A stretch of DNA of 47,327 nt from Rhodoferax sp. OV413 (lineage in GTDB: Bacteria; Pseudomonadota; Gammaproteobacteria; Burkholderiales; Burkholderiaceae_C): the NCBI GenBank assembly GCA_945861785.1, contig CAMAWD010000045.1, forward strand, positions 1 to 47,327, given 5' to 3'. A program made the translations under genes and the position numbers. Positions 8,734 through 17,426 of this stretch are shown here, piece by piece. Each line of letters opens with the position of its first letter. The stretch's first letter is position 1. Below the pieces are notes generated by a model that saw nothing but the letters and a program-made list of their open reading frames with translations, ran no database searches and was not told the DNA's origin.

Positions 8734-9372
8734 TCAGGCCTCGAAATCCGGACACGCCGAGGGCTGCGCCTGCTGGAAAGCGCCGAGCTGCATACACGCG
8801 TCAAACACTGCCATCGTGCGTGGCAAGCCACTGAAATCACAGTTGAATCGCTGACCGTTGAAAATTTGCGGCACCAAGCAGCAGTCTGCCAGTGTCGGTG
8901 TGTCGCCCCAGCAGTAACGCGCAGGCGGCTGCTGCGCCAGTTGGCGCTCGAAACTCAGTAGCCCCTCACGCACCCAGTGCCGGTACCAGGTGTTCTTGGT
9001 TTCTTCGTCGGCCTTGAGTTCACGCACAAGGTATTTGAGCACCCGCAGGTTGTTCAAGGGGTGGGTCTCGCAGGCAATACACTGTGCCAATGCGCGCACC
9101 CGTGCGCGCCCCAGGGCGTCGGCGGGCAACAGCGCCGGGCTGGGGTGTGTTTCGTCCAGGTACTCGATGATCGCCATCGACTGCGACAGCCGGATGTCGC
9201 CGTCTTCCAGCAGCGGCACCAGTTGGTCGGCCGACAGTTCGGAAAACGCCGGCAGCTTGTGGTCGCCGCGTGCAATATGCACTGCGACATACTCGTACGG
9301 CAGCTGTTTCAGGGCCAGGGCGATACGCACCCTGAACGACGCGGAAGACCGGAAATAATTGTGCAGCTTCAT
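8734..9372 (-). CDS. maiA: zeta-class glutathione S-transferase (maleylacetoacetate/maleylpyruvate isomerase)
   Basis: A 212-aa GST-fold protein that would use glutathione to isomerise maleylacetoacetate (tyrosine catabolism) or maleylpyruvate (gentisate route). The zeta-class active-site motif SSASFRVR is at about residues 9-16, followed by the thioredoxin-fold elements QLVPLLEDG and LSQSMAIIEYLDE, then an all-helical C-terminal domain. Start ATG 9372 (MKLHNYF) matches the family start. A fumarylpyruvate hydrolase-like gene lies 2 kb away on the other strand, which slightly favours maleylpyruvate. It appears to be co-transcribed with pgeF. Confidence 0.85.
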   Translation of the reverse strand: MKLHNYFRSSASFRVRIALALKQLPYEYVAVHIARGDHKLPAFSELSADQLVPLLEDGDIRLSQSMAIIEYLDETHPSPALLPADALGRARVRALAQCIACETHPLNNLRVLKYLVRELKADEETKNTWYRHWVREGLLSFERQLAQQPPARYCWGDTPTLADCCLVPQIFNGQRFNCDFSGLPRTMAVFDACMQLGAFQQAQPSACPDFEA

Positions 9373-9402
9373 GAAACCGAGCATAAACCCAAAGGAACCC
9401 GT

Positions 9403-10362
9403 ATGTTGCACCCCCAGGCCCGCGCCCTCCTCGACCTCATCGCCCAGCTCGGCGCCCCACCCACCCACACCCTGAGCCCAGCCACGGCACGCAAGATCTA
9501 CCGTGAACGCCGGGGCGCAACGCAGCCCGATGCGCCGGCCGTGGCACGGGTGCAGGAGCTGCAGGCCCAAGGACCGGCGGGGCCGATCCCCCTTCGGCTG
9601 TACCACCCTGCGCCAACATCCGGGGCCGCCAGCGGGGACTCTGCGGCGCCCCTTCCTGTGCTGGTCTATTTCCACGGGGGTGGTTGGACCATCGGCGACC
9701 TCGACACCCACGATGTGCTTTGCCGCCAGCTGTCGAACGGCGCCAACTGCGCCGTGCTGGCGGTGGACTACCGCATGGGACCGGAGGATCGCTTCCCCGG
9801 TGCAGTGGATGATTGTTACGCGGCCACTGTGTGGTGCCGTCAGAATGCTGGCGCGCTGGGCCTGGACCCGCAACGCATGGCCGTGGGCGGCGACAGTGCC
9901 GGTGGCAACCTCGCGGCGGTGGCGGCCATCCTGGCCCGCGATGCAGGCGACCTGCCGCTGCGCTACCAGTTGCTGATCTACCCGGCGACGGACCAGCGGC
10001 GCGGCACGCCATCCCACACCACCAATGCACAGGGCTACCTGCTCACGGCCGACACACTGGACTATTTCCAGGGCCACTACCTTGCCGAGCCGGCGCAGCA
10101 GCTGGACTGGCGGGCTTCCCCGACCTTGTGCCCCGACCTGTCCACGCTGCCCCGGGCCCTGGTGCTGACGGCCGGCTACGACCCGCTGCGGGATGAAGGC
10201 CTGGCGTATGCCCAACAACTGACGCTGGCAGGCAACCAGGCTACCCACATCTGTTTCGAGCGCCAGATCCACGGGTTCATCACCATGGGCCGCGTCATCG
10301 ACGAGGCCCGGGATGGCGTCGACCTGTGTGCAGCACACCTGAAGCTGGCACTGCAATCCTGA
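9403..10362 (+). CDS. HSL-type alpha/beta hydrolase (esterase/lipase)
   Basis: A 319-aa serine hydrolase of the hormone-sensitive-lipase family (family IV esterases). The oxyanion motif YFHGGGWTIGDLDTHD precedes the nucleophile elbow GGDSAGGN; the catalytic Asp is in GYDPLRDEG and the His in IHGF near the C-terminus. The order and spacing are complete. No signal peptide is seen. Start ATG 9403 lies 30 bp from the divergent isomerase start, so the two share a very short promoter region. Likely acts on short-chain esters; the true substrate is unknown. Confidence 0.88.
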   Translation: MLHPQARALLDLIAQLGAPPTHTLSPATARKIYRERRGATQPDAPAVARVQELQAQGPAGPIPLRLYHPAPTSGAASGDSAAPLPVLVYFHGGGWTIGDLDTHDVLCRQLSNGANCAVLAVDYRMGPEDRFPGAVDDCYAATVWCRQNAGALGLDPQRMAVGGDSAGGNLAAVAAILARDAGDLPLRYQLLIYPATDQRRGTPSHTTNAQGYLLTADTLDYFQGHYLAEPAQQLDWRASPTLCPDLSTLPRALVLTAGYDPLRDEGLAYAQQLTLAGNQATHICFERQIHGFITMGRVIDEARDGVDLCAAHLKLALQS

Positions 10363-10444
10363 GGCCCGCCCCGGCCGGTCGGCCGAATGGTCGTAGACTC
10401 GGCCGCATTCCCGTCGAACCCGCAAACCCGCCCCTGACTTCCCC

Positions 10445-11509
10445 ATGCCTGACCAACCTATCCTGAGCATCCAGAACCTGGGCTTCCAGTGGCCCACCAT
10501 GGACCCGTTTCTGTTTTGCGTCCACCACGACGACCGGTACCCGCGCGGCAACGCCCAACTCGGCCCGGATGCGTCCCTGGCGGGCCGCGACATGGGGCAG
10601 GACTTCGCCGGCAAGGATGGCTGGCGCATGTACCACGGCATGTCGGTTCCCGGTTTTCCGTCGCACCCGCACCGGGGCTTCGAGACCGTCACCATCGTGC
10701 GCGACGGCCTGATCGACCATTCCGACTCGCTGGGCGCCACCGCACGGTTTGGCGGCGGCGACGTGCAGTGGCTGACCGCCGGGCGCGGCATCGTGCATTC
10801 GGAAATGTTCCCGCTGCTCGACCCGGCGCATCCGAACCGGCTGGAGCTGTTCCAGATCTGGCTCAACCTGCCATCCAGCCACAAGATGGTGGAGCCGCAC
10901 TTCACGATGTTGTGGTCGGAAAAGATCCCGCGACTGCATTGCGCCGATGCAGCCGGGCTGCAGACCGAGGTCACCTGCATCGCGGGCAAACTGCGTGGCA
11001 GCGACGCATCGCCCCTGGCGCCGCCACCCGATTCCTGGGCGTCCCAGGCGCAATCCGATGTGGCCATCTGGACGCTGCGCATGCCGGCGCACGCACGCTG
11101 GACCCTCCCCGCCGCTGCGGGCGCTGCGACGCGGCGCATGGTGTATTTTTTCGTCGGCGAGAGCCTCACGGTTGGCGGGCAGGTCGTGCCAGATCACGCA
11201 GCAATGGAGTTGCGCGGCTCCGGGGACATCGAACTGGTAAACGGCCCGCAGGAGGCCGAATTGCTGGTCTTGCAGGGGCGCCCGATCGGCGAGCCAGTGG
11301 CGCAATACGGCCCGTTTGTGATGAACACCCAGGCCGAGATCCAGCAGGCTTTCGCCGACTACCGGCGCACGCAATTCGGTGGCTGGCCATGGCCGGACAA
11401 CGCCCCGGTGCATGGCAAGGAGATCCGCCGTTTTGCGGTCCATGCCGACGGGCAGTCCGAGCAATTGAAGATCCAGTCCCACAACCAGGAGCAAGCCAGT
11501 GATTCTTGA
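10445..11509 (+). CDS. pirin family protein
   Basis: A 354-aa bicupin of the pirin family. The metal-binding N-terminal cupin motif HPHRGFETVTIVRDG is present, followed by DHSDSLG and the family signature GGGDVQWLTAGRGIVHSEMF; the second His is in VHSE. The C-terminal cupin is less conserved, as usual. Bacterial pirins include quercetinases and regulators of central metabolism, so no specific function can be given. It follows the HSL hydrolase on the same strand and precedes the FAH-family gene by 33 bp, which suggests co-transcription. Confidence 0.88.
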   Translation: MPDQPILSIQNLGFQWPTMDPFLFCVHHDDRYPRGNAQLGPDASLAGRDMGQDFAGKDGWRMYHGMSVPGFPSHPHRGFETVTIVRDGLIDHSDSLGATARFGGGDVQWLTAGRGIVHSEMFPLLDPAHPNRLELFQIWLNLPSSHKMVEPHFTMLWSEKIPRLHCADAAGLQTEVTCIAGKLRGSDASPLAPPPDSWASQAQSDVAIWTLRMPAHARWTLPAAAGAATRRMVYFFVGESLTVGGQVVPDHAAMELRGSGDIELVNGPQEAELLVLQGRPIGEPVAQYGPFVMNTQAEIQQAFADYRRTQFGGWPWPDNAPVHGKEIRRFAVHADGQSEQLKIQSHNQEQASDS

Positions 11510-11542
11510 ACTCGCCGACAAACAAACCACCAGGAACCATCC

Positions 11543-12238
11543 ATGAGTTTTGTATTTCCACCCCCGGTGCCTGTGTCTGTTCCAATCACCGGGCGCCCAG
11601 AACTGTTCCCCGTGCACCGCATCTACTGCGTCGGTCGCAACTACGAGGAACACGCCAAGGAAATGGGTTTTACAGGGCGCGAGCCGCCGTTCTTCTTTAT
11701 GAAGCCGGCAGACGCGGTGGTGGTCGTGCCGGCGGGCGCGACGGCCACCATCGACTATCCCCGCCTGACCAAGAACCTGCACCATGAGATCGAACTGGTG
11801 ATAGCCATCGGCAAACCGGGCCGCAACATTGCTGCCGCAGATGCGCTCGGGCACGTGTTCGGTTATGCAGTCGGGCTCGACATGACGCGCCGCGACCTGC
11901 AAAACGACATGAAAAAACAGGGCCGTCCATGGTGCATCGGCAAGGCCTTCGACCAGTCGGCACCGATCGGTCCGATCACCGCTGCGGCCCTGGCTGGCGA
12001 CATCGGACACGCCGAAATCCATCTGCAGGTGAACGGCCAGGACCGGCAACGCAGCAACGTGTCGAAGCTGATCTGGAACGTTTCCGAAACCATCGAGCAC
12101 CTGTCTGCCGCCTGGGACCTGCAGGCCGGCGACCTGATCTACTCCGGCACACCCGAAGGCGTTGCGGCCGTCGTGGCGGGCGATACGATGGCTGGAGGTG
12201 TCAGCGGCCTGGAATCGATCCGGGTCCAGGTGCGGTAG
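11543..12238 (+). CDS. fumarylacetoacetate hydrolase family protein, fumarylpyruvate hydrolase-like
   Basis: A 231-aa FAH-fold enzyme expected to cleave a C-C bond in a 2,4-diketo acid such as fumarylpyruvate (gentisate pathway). Key elements are the VGRNYEEHAKEM motif near residue 30, the metal-binding Glu pair in HHEIELVIAIG, and the Asp in GLDMTRRDLQ with the nearby KAFDQSAPIGP. The short length and N-terminus fit the NagK-like branch rather than long FAH enzymes. The zeta GST at 8734-9372 could supply its substrate, but no ring-cleaving dioxygenase is in the window. Confidence 0.85.
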   Translation: MSFVFPPPVPVSVPITGRPELFPVHRIYCVGRNYEEHAKEMGFTGREPPFFFMKPADAVVVVPAGATATIDYPRLTKNLHHEIELVIAIGKPGRNIAAADALGHVFGYAVGLDMTRRDLQNDMKKQGRPWCIGKAFDQSAPIGPITAAALAGDIGHAEIHLQVNGQDRQRSNVSKLIWNVSETIEHLSAAWDLQAGDLIYSGTPEGVAAVVAGDTMAGGVSGLESIRVQVR

Positions 12239-12244
12239 CCGTAC

Positions 12245-12790
12245 ATGTACCACAGCCCCATCAAACACTGCAAGAACTGCGGCGCTGCAGTGGTCTACCG
12301 CGTCCCCGACGATGGCGACACCAAAGAGCGGGCAGTCTGTCCGCAGTGCCAGACGATCCACTACGAAAACCCTCTGAATGTGGTGGGGACCGTCCCGCAC
12401 CTCGGCAGCCGGGTGCTGTTATGCAAGCGCAACATCGAGCCGCGCAAGGGCAAATGGACCTTGCCAGCCGGCTTCATGGAGCTCCAGGAGACCACCGCAC
12501 AAGGCGCTGCCCGTGAAACCCAGGAAGAAGCGGGCGCGCATTTCGAGATGGAGGGCCTGTTCTCGATTCTCAACGTCGCTCGGGTGGGCCAGGTGCACCT
12601 GTTCTACACGGCGCGGTTGCTCGACGACCAGTTCGATCCAGGCCATGAAACCATGGAGGCCCGCCTGTTCGAGGAGGACGAAATCCCGTGGGACGAAATC
12701 GCTTTCCGAACCGTCAAGGAGACCCTCGAGCACTACTTCTCCGACCGGCGCACCGGACAATTGCTGTTCCATGCCATCGACATCGGTTGA
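12245..12790 (+). CDS. Nudix hydrolase with N-terminal zinc ribbon
   Basis: A 181-aa Nudix enzyme. The N-terminus has a four-Cys zinc ribbon (KHCKNCGAAV and AVCPQCQTIHYENP, about residues 9-40). The Nudix box starts at GFMELQETTAQG and runs through RETQEEAGA, giving the full G-x5-E-x7-REU-x-EE-x-GU pattern, so metal-dependent hydrolysis of a nucleoside diphosphate derivative is expected. This architecture is common for NUDIX proteins near catabolic genes. It starts 6 bp after the FAH-family gene, so it is in the same operon. Confidence 0.88.
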   Translation: MYHSPIKHCKNCGAAVVYRVPDDGDTKERAVCPQCQTIHYENPLNVVGTVPHLGSRVLLCKRNIEPRKGKWTLPAGFMELQETTAQGAARETQEEAGAHFEMEGLFSILNVARVGQVHLFYTARLLDDQFDPGHETMEARLFEEDEIPWDEIAFRTVKETLEHYFSDRRTGQLLFHAIDIG

Positions 12791-12853
12791 CGAAAAGGGT
12801 ATAAATCCACCTGTTGCGCCGGGACCTTCTGGCGGCAACGATGAGGTGCAAAC

Positions 12854-13030
12854 ATGAAAGAGCAGCGGTTTTGGGACGTCGACCTGATCGAACTGTTCAA
12901 GGTCTGGATCGCGGACATGGGCGTATTCCTGCTGACGGCCCTGACTTTTGTCGGGCTGGCGATCCCGGTCATCATCCCGACATTGATCCTGTGGTACCTG
13001 TATTCCATCAACTTCACCGTCCGGCCCTGA
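12854..13030 (+). CDS. 58-aa single-pass or hairpin membrane protein, unknown
   Basis: A short frame starting ATG 12854 and ending TGA 13028-13030. It encodes a charged N-terminus (MKEQRFWDVDLIELFKVW) and a long hydrophobic stretch, GVFLLTALTFVGLAIPVIIP, continuing into LILWYLYS. The first 20 residues look amphipathic. An AGGTGC stretch lies 8 bases ahead of the start. It lies 63 bp after the Nudix gene. I do not recognise a family. Coding character is plausible because hydrophobic and charged parts are cleanly separated, but evidence is limited. Confidence 0.5.
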   Translation: MKEQRFWDVDLIELFKVWIADMGVFLLTALTFVGLAIPVIIPTLILWYLYSINFTVRP

Positions 13031-13076
13031 AAGCGTGAGCCCGTCCGGGGCCCGGATCGCGTGGTGTCAGGTGGTG

Positions 13077-13757
13077 TCAGGTGGTGGTGGTGCACCAGGG
13101 CGCGGTGTCATGGACCAGGCCCATCCAGATCACCCAGGCGGAACTGACCACCAGTGCCAGACCGGCCATTCGCACACCCCACTGACCCGATCCGTGCCCG
13201 CGCAGCCGCAGCCACAACCAGGGGCCGGCCATCATCGACACGCTGGTGCCCACGGCAAACAGTCCCATGACCAGGGCACCCTCGCCGACATTCGCGCTCA
13301 GTGCCGCCACCAGCAAGGCCGAATACAGCAGACCACACGGCAACAGAGACCACACCGTGCCGATCACCAGCGGGGCCGCCAGCTTGTGCCCACCCACCCA
13401 CCCGCGCGCGCGCAGCCAGACCGCCTTGCCGGCACCCTCAAGCCATACCGGTTGTCGGGCGTTGAACACCAGCAGCAGGCCCAGCGCCATCGCGGCCACG
13501 TGCAGCATGGTCCAGACCGGCCGCATCGCAGCCGATTGCGTGGTCAGCCAACCTACACCCTGCATCGACGCAGCAGCCACGCCGCCCAGCAGCGAATACC
13601 CCAGCACCCGGCCGAGCTGGAACGTCCACATCGCAGAGTTCTTGCGCGCCCCGGCCGCATGGCCAATGCCGGCGCAGGCTGCGCCACACATGACAACACA
13701 ATGGGGGCCACCCACCAAGCCCATCAACAGGGCGGTGATGGCCAGAGTACTCTGCAT
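13077..13757 (-). CDS. SafE/TauE-like (UreH-domain) membrane protein of the cbb3 assembly type
   Basis: A 226-aa polytopic membrane protein with the N-terminal signature GGPHCVVMCGAACAG, where the Cys and His pattern matches the UreH/SafE-like family often found with ccoI and other cbb3 oxidase assembly genes, where a role in copper delivery is proposed. About six hydrophobic segments follow, each rich in Gly and Ala. ATG 13757 was chosen because the signature starts right after it; the longer frame to 13847 lies inside hemN. It begins 10 bp after the hemN stop, so the two are co-transcribed and probably under the same Fnr control. Confidence 0.8.
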   Translation of the reverse strand: MQSTLAITALLMGLVGGPHCVVMCGAACAGIGHAAGARKNSAMWTFQLGRVLGYSLLGGVAAASMQGVGWLTTQSAAMRPVWTMLHVAAMALGLLLVFNARQPVWLEGAGKAVWLRARGWVGGHKLAAPLVIGTVWSLLPCGLLYSALLVAALSANVGEGALVMGLFAVGTSVSMMAGPWLWLRLRGHGSGQWGVRMAGLALVVSSAWVIWMGLVHDTAPWCTTTT

Positions 13758-13767
13758 CCGCCGGTCT

Positions 13768-15165
13768 CTAGATGATTTTCGAAAAGCGCGCCCGGGTTTG
13801 GGCGGTCTGCAGGTAACGGTCGAACACCATCGCGACGGCCCGCACAAAGAACCAGCCCATGGGCGTGACCTGCACGCCGGTCTCGTCCATGCTCACCAGG
13901 CCCTGGTCGCGCAGATCGCGCATGGCCTCGAGCTCGGTGGCAAAGTAGCTCCGGGAGTCGATCAGCCAGGCCAGGTCGATCGACTCGAACAGCCACTGCC
14001 CCTGGCACATCAGGGCCATGATCACCGCCCGCCGTACCAGGTCATCGCGCGTCAACGCCAGGCCCCGCACCACCGGAAACCGGCCATGGTCGAGCGCGTC
14101 GTAGTATTCGTCCAGCGTCTTGGCGTTCTGGCTGTAGGTGGAGCCAATGCGCCCGATGGACGACACGCCGAGGGCGATCAGGTCGCAATCGGGCTGCGTG
14201 CTGTAACCCTGGAAATTGCGGTGCAAACGACCCTGGCGCTTGGCCACCGCCAGCGGGTCATTGGGCAGGGCGAAGTGGTCCATGCCGACATAGACGTAAC
14301 CGGCGCCGATCATGGCCGCCAGCGAATGCGCCAGCATGGCCACTTTCGATGGCGCACCGGGCAGGTCAATGCTTGCAATGCGACGTTGCGGCTTGAAGCG
14401 CTCGGGCAGATGGGCATAGCCGTACAACGCAACCCGGTCGGGCCGCAACTGCGTGATCTGCGCCAGGGTCCGGTCGAAGGACTCCGGCGTCTGCAGGGGC
14501 AAGCCATAGATGAGGTCGACATTGATGGACTCGAAACCCCGTTCGCGTGCGGCGCCAACCAGCGCAAATACCTGCTCGGCCGGCTGCACCCTGTGAACCG
14601 CCTCCTGCACTGCCGGATCAAAATCCTGCACCCCGAAACTGAGGCGGTTGAAACCCAGTTCCGCCAGGGTGTCGAGGCGCTGCGGATCGACCGTTCGCGG
14701 GTCGACCTCGATCGCGTACTCCCCGCCCGGGGCGAGCCGAAAACTGCGTTTGAGCATGGCCATCAAGTCGCGCAGTTCATCGTCGCGCAGAAAGGTGGGG
14801 CTGCCCCCGCCCAGATGCAACTGGGTCACCGTCTGCCCAAGCCCGAGGATTGCGGTATGCAGATCAAGCTCCCGGCTCAGATAGCGCAGATAGTCGGTCG
14901 CCTTGTCGTGGTGGCGCGTGATGACTTTGTTGCAGGCGCAGTAGTAACACACGGACTCGCAAAACGGGATGTGCACATACAGCGACAACGGCAAGGCCAT
15001 CGCCGCTGCCCCGGAACGCCGTTGTGACAGGGCCAGCGTATAGTCTTCGGCGGTGAACGCCTCCACAAAACGATCGGCCGTGGGGTAGGACGTGTAGCGG
15101 GGCCCGGCAACGTCGAAACGTCGCAGCAGTTCGGGCGATACCGGTTCAGCGGCTGCTGTTGGCAT
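13768..15165 (-). CDS. hemN: oxygen-independent coproporphyrinogen III oxidase HemN
   Basis: Radical-SAM enzyme that decarboxylates coproporphyrinogen III to protoporphyrinogen IX when oxygen is low. The 465-aa protein carries the cluster motif with Cys69, Cys73, Cys76 and Cys78 (PFCESVCYYCACNK), the SAM-binding GGGSPTFL and the EVDPRTVDP motif, all typical of true HemN rather than HemW. ATG 15165 has an AGAGGA ribosome site; ATG 15192 lacks one. An FNR box is centred about 60 bp upstream and is shared with the divergent fnr gene, which fits induction at low oxygen. Confidence 0.95.
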   Translation of the reverse strand: MPTAAAEPVSPELLRRFDVAGPRYTSYPTADRFVEAFTAEDYTLALSQRRSGAAAMALPLSLYVHIPFCESVCYYCACNKVITRHHDKATDYLRYLSRELDLHTAILGLGQTVTQLHLGGGSPTFLRDDELRDLMAMLKRSFRLAPGGEYAIEVDPRTVDPQRLDTLAELGFNRLSFGVQDFDPAVQEAVHRVQPAEQVFALVGAARERGFESINVDLIYGLPLQTPESFDRTLAQITQLRPDRVALYGYAHLPERFKPQRRIASIDLPGAPSKVAMLAHSLAAMIGAGYVYVGMDHFALPNDPLAVAKRQGRLHRNFQGYSTQPDCDLIALGVSSIGRIGSTYSQNAKTLDEYYDALDHGRFPVVRGLALTRDDLVRRAVIMALMCQGQWLFESIDLAWLIDSRSYFATELEAMRDLRDQGLVSMDETGVQVTPMGWFFVRAVAMVFDRYLQTAQTRARFSKII

Positions 15166-15218
15166 ATAGGATTCCTCTGATGGTCGGGGCAATGTGCCCG
15201 ACCTGGCACGCCGCCGTC

Positions 15219-15232
15219 TTGATTTGGATCAA
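15219..15232. promoter_or_regulatory. FNR/Anr box between hemN and fnr
   Basis: A perfect palindrome TTGATTTGGATCAA, identical to the FNR consensus TTGAT-N4-ATCAA. It sits in the divergent promoter region, about 55 bp from the fnr start and 60 bp from the hemN start, so it could serve both, including autoregulation of fnr. Confidence 0.85.
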
Positions 15233-15280
15233 TCGCGCTGCAAAGCATCGGAGCACAATTGACCCATATCAGGAGGGACC

Positions 15281-16084
15281 ATGCTGTACCAAACGACGAG
15301 TGAACCAGTCAACACCGACGCGGGCAAGGATCAGGCACACAGGCACGTCACGCCGATCGTTCCGCTGAACGGCAAGGCGATCAAGGTGGCATGCTCCAGT
15401 TGCAACTTGCGCGAGTTGTGCATGCCCCTGGGACTGACCCACGAAGAACTCGACCGTATCGACGACCTGGTAGCCAACCGCCGCAAGGTCAAGCGTGGCA
15501 CGCCGCTGTTTCGCAACGGCGACAAGTTCACGAGCCTGTTTGCGATCCGGACCGGCTTCTTCAAGACCAGCATCGCATCCGAGGACGGACGCGACCAGGT
15601 CACCGGGTTCCAGATGGCCGGCGAGATCATTGGCCTGGATGGCATCGTCAACGACCAACACACCTGTGACGCCGTCGCCCTGGAGGACGCCGAAGTCTGC
15701 GTGATGCCGTTCGACCGCATCGAAGACCTTTCCAACGAGATTCATGCGCTGCAGCGGCATGTACACAAGATCCTGAGCCGCGAGATCGTGCGCGAGCATG
15801 GGGTCATGCTGCTGCTTGGCAGCATGCGTGCCGAAGAACGGCTGGCTGCATTCCTGCTGAACCTCGTGCAGCGCCTGCACGCGCGCGGGTTTTCGCAGTC
15901 TGAACTGGTGCTGCGCATGACCCGCGAAGAAATCGGCAGCTACCTGGGGCTCAAGCTCGAAACGGTGAGCCGAACATTCTCCAAGTTTGTCGATGACGGC
16001 ATCGTGGAAGTCAAGCAGCGCCATGTTCGGATCCTGAACACCGACGCGCTGAGGGACATCGTCAACCCGAAGGCTTACAGCTAA
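15281..16084 (+). CDS. fnr: Fnr/Anr-type oxygen-sensing transcriptional regulator
   Basis: CRP/FNR-family regulator of the switch to microaerobic or anaerobic life. The 267-aa protein has the iron-sulfur cysteines expected of FNR: Cys38, Cys41 and Cys47 (ACSSCNLRELC) plus Cys129 (QHTCDAV). The cyclic-nucleotide-like domain follows, then a dimer helix and the helix-turn-helix EEIGSYLGLKLETVSRTF, whose Glu227, Ser230 and Arg231 match the FNR-specific contacts. RBS AGGAGG lies a few bases before ATG 15281. Matching DNA boxes lie before hemN/fnr, ccoN and ccoI/usp, which makes these its likely targets. Confidence 0.94.
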   Translation: MLYQTTSEPVNTDAGKDQAHRHVTPIVPLNGKAIKVACSSCNLRELCMPLGLTHEELDRIDDLVANRRKVKRGTPLFRNGDKFTSLFAIRTGFFKTSIASEDGRDQVTGFQMAGEIIGLDGIVNDQHTCDAVALEDAEVCVMPFDRIEDLSNEIHALQRHVHKILSREIVREHGVMLLLGSMRAEERLAAFLLNLVQRLHARGFSQSELVLRMTREEIGSYLGLKLETVSRTFSKFVDDGIVEVKQRHVRILNTDALRDIVNPKAYS

Positions 16085-16130
16085 CCCGCAGCCGCTGTCG
16101 CGGCAGCGTTCGGCAGGCTGCGGCGACGCC

Positions 16131-16409
16131 CTATTTCGTTGCAACTGCCGGCGTAACCAAGACTCCCGTGGCAGCATGGTTCCTGCCAGCCATTGCCGGC
16201 GCGAGGCTCGCCGACGTGCCCCCCAGCGTCTTGTTGATCTCGACACCTTTGCGGTAATAGTCGGCATCGACGACCGGGTCCGGGTGGATGATCGCCAGGT
16301 ACAAGGTCACAAAACTCGCCACCACCACGATCGCAGGGCCGGCAATCACCATCCACAGATGGCCAAACTTCCACCAGGCTGGCTGGTCGGGGGCAACAGA
16401 TGGGTCCAT
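16131..16409 (-). CDS. ccoH: FixH/CcoH-like cbb3 oxidase assembly protein, short form
   Basis: A 92-aa membrane protein with one strong N-terminal helix (LWMVIAGPAIVVVASFVTLY) and the FixH-type motif HPDPVVDADYYRKGVEIN just after it, which is the conserved DxYY/KG element of FixH. FixH/CcoH is needed for stability of the cbb3 oxidase complex. It is shorter than the usual FixH (about 150 or more residues) because most of the periplasmic domain is absent. It lies 90 bp downstream of ccoP on the same strand, the usual place for ccoGH. Confidence 0.8.
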   Translation of the reverse strand: MDPSVAPDQPAWWKFGHLWMVIAGPAIVVVASFVTLYLAIIHPDPVVDADYYRKGVEINKTLGGTSASLAPAMAGRNHAATGVLVTPAVATK

Positions 16410-16499
16410 GAATGGGTCCTTTTTAATGGGGTGGCTGGGGTCAGGTCTTGAATTGCGACATCGATTGGGTTGCGCGCTCCGACCCAGCCCCTCCCCCGC

Positions 16500-17405
16500 T
16501 TATTTGGCTTTGTTGGACAGGCCCCATACATACGATGCCAACACGTGAATCTGCGCCGCGCTGAACTTGTCAGCCTGGGCTGGCATGACATTGGTCTTTC
16601 CGTTGTTGACCATTGCAATGATCGCCGCTTCACCATAACCGTGCAGCCAGATGTCGTCAGTGAGGTTCGGCGCACCAACGGCCTGCATGCCCTTGGCATC
16701 GGGGCCGTGACAGGCTCCGCACGCCACGAACTTCGACTTGCCCAACGCGGCCTTGACGGAATCGTGCGGGCTACCCGACAGGCTCAGCACATACTGGGCG
16801 ACGTTCTTCACGTCGTCGGGTGTGCCTACCGCAGCCGCCATCGGCGGCATCATGCCGGTGCGGCCTTTGGTGAGGGTTTCCACGATCTTGTCAGGTGTGC
16901 CCCCATGTATCCAGTCGCCGTCGGTCAGGTTGGGAAAACCCTTGCTGCCGCGCGCATCGGAGCCATGGCATTGCGAGCAGTTGTTCATGAACAGGCGCTC
17001 GCCGATGGCCGTGGCCTGGGGGTCCTTGGCGACATCTTCGGTCTTCATGGCGGCGAATTTGGCATACAGCGGGGCGACTTCCCGCTCCCCCTTGTCCATC
17101 TCGGCAGTGTGCTGCCCGGTGGAACTCCAGCCTAGCGTGCCAGCATAGGAACCCAAGCCCGGGTACATCACCAGGTAGGCCAGCGAAAAGACGACCGTGA
17201 TGACAAACAGGTACACCCACCAGCGCGGCAGGGGATTGTTCATCTCGCGCAAGTCACCGTCCCAGATATGGCCCGTGGTGTTGTCACTGGCGGTCATGTG
17301 CTTGGTTTTGCCCGTTGCCCAGAGAAGAACCAGGCAGGCGACGATACTGACGACCGTGATGCCCGCAACATACAACGACCAGAAGTTGCTTGTAAAGTCA
17401 CTCAT
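16500..17405 (-). CDS. ccoP: cbb3-type cytochrome c oxidase subunit III (CcoP)
   Basis: Membrane-anchored diheme cytochrome c that passes electrons to the CcoO/CcoN subunits. The 301-aa protein has two N-terminal membrane helices (about residues 8-30 and 61-80), the conserved linker NNPLPRWWVY between them, and two heme-binding CxxCH motifs (NCSQCHG and ACGACHG) in the periplasmic part. It follows ccoQ by 21 bp in the order N-O-Q-P. Oxygen-dependent regulation by Fnr is likely through the box upstream of ccoN. Confidence 0.96.
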   Translation of the reverse strand: MSDFTSNFWSLYVAGITVVSIVACLVLLWATGKTKHMTASDNTTGHIWDGDLREMNNPLPRWWVYLFVITVVFSLAYLVMYPGLGSYAGTLGWSSTGQHTAEMDKGEREVAPLYAKFAAMKTEDVAKDPQATAIGERLFMNNCSQCHGSDARGSKGFPNLTDGDWIHGGTPDKIVETLTKGRTGMMPPMAAAVGTPDDVKNVAQYVLSLSGSPHDSVKAALGKSKFVACGACHGPDAKGMQAVGAPNLTDDIWLHGYGEAAIIAMVNNGKTNVMPAQADKFSAAQIHVLASYVWGLSNKAK

Positions 17406-17426
17406 TGTTGTTCCTTGTGAGGGTTG

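Noticed and set aside
8734-11169. Apparent 811-aa minus-strand protein with a GST domain at the end
   Set aside because: The GST part alone is a complete protein starting at 9372. The upstream part is antisense to the esterase and pirin genes.
10295-12400. 701-aa minus-strand open frame
   Set aside because: Antisense of the pirin and FAH-family genes, His- and Arg-rich without any recognisable domain.
13061-13080. Direct repeat GTGGTGTCAG at the 3' end of the SafE-like gene
   Set aside because: Two 10-bp copies only, partly in coding sequence; likely a small slippage event without function.
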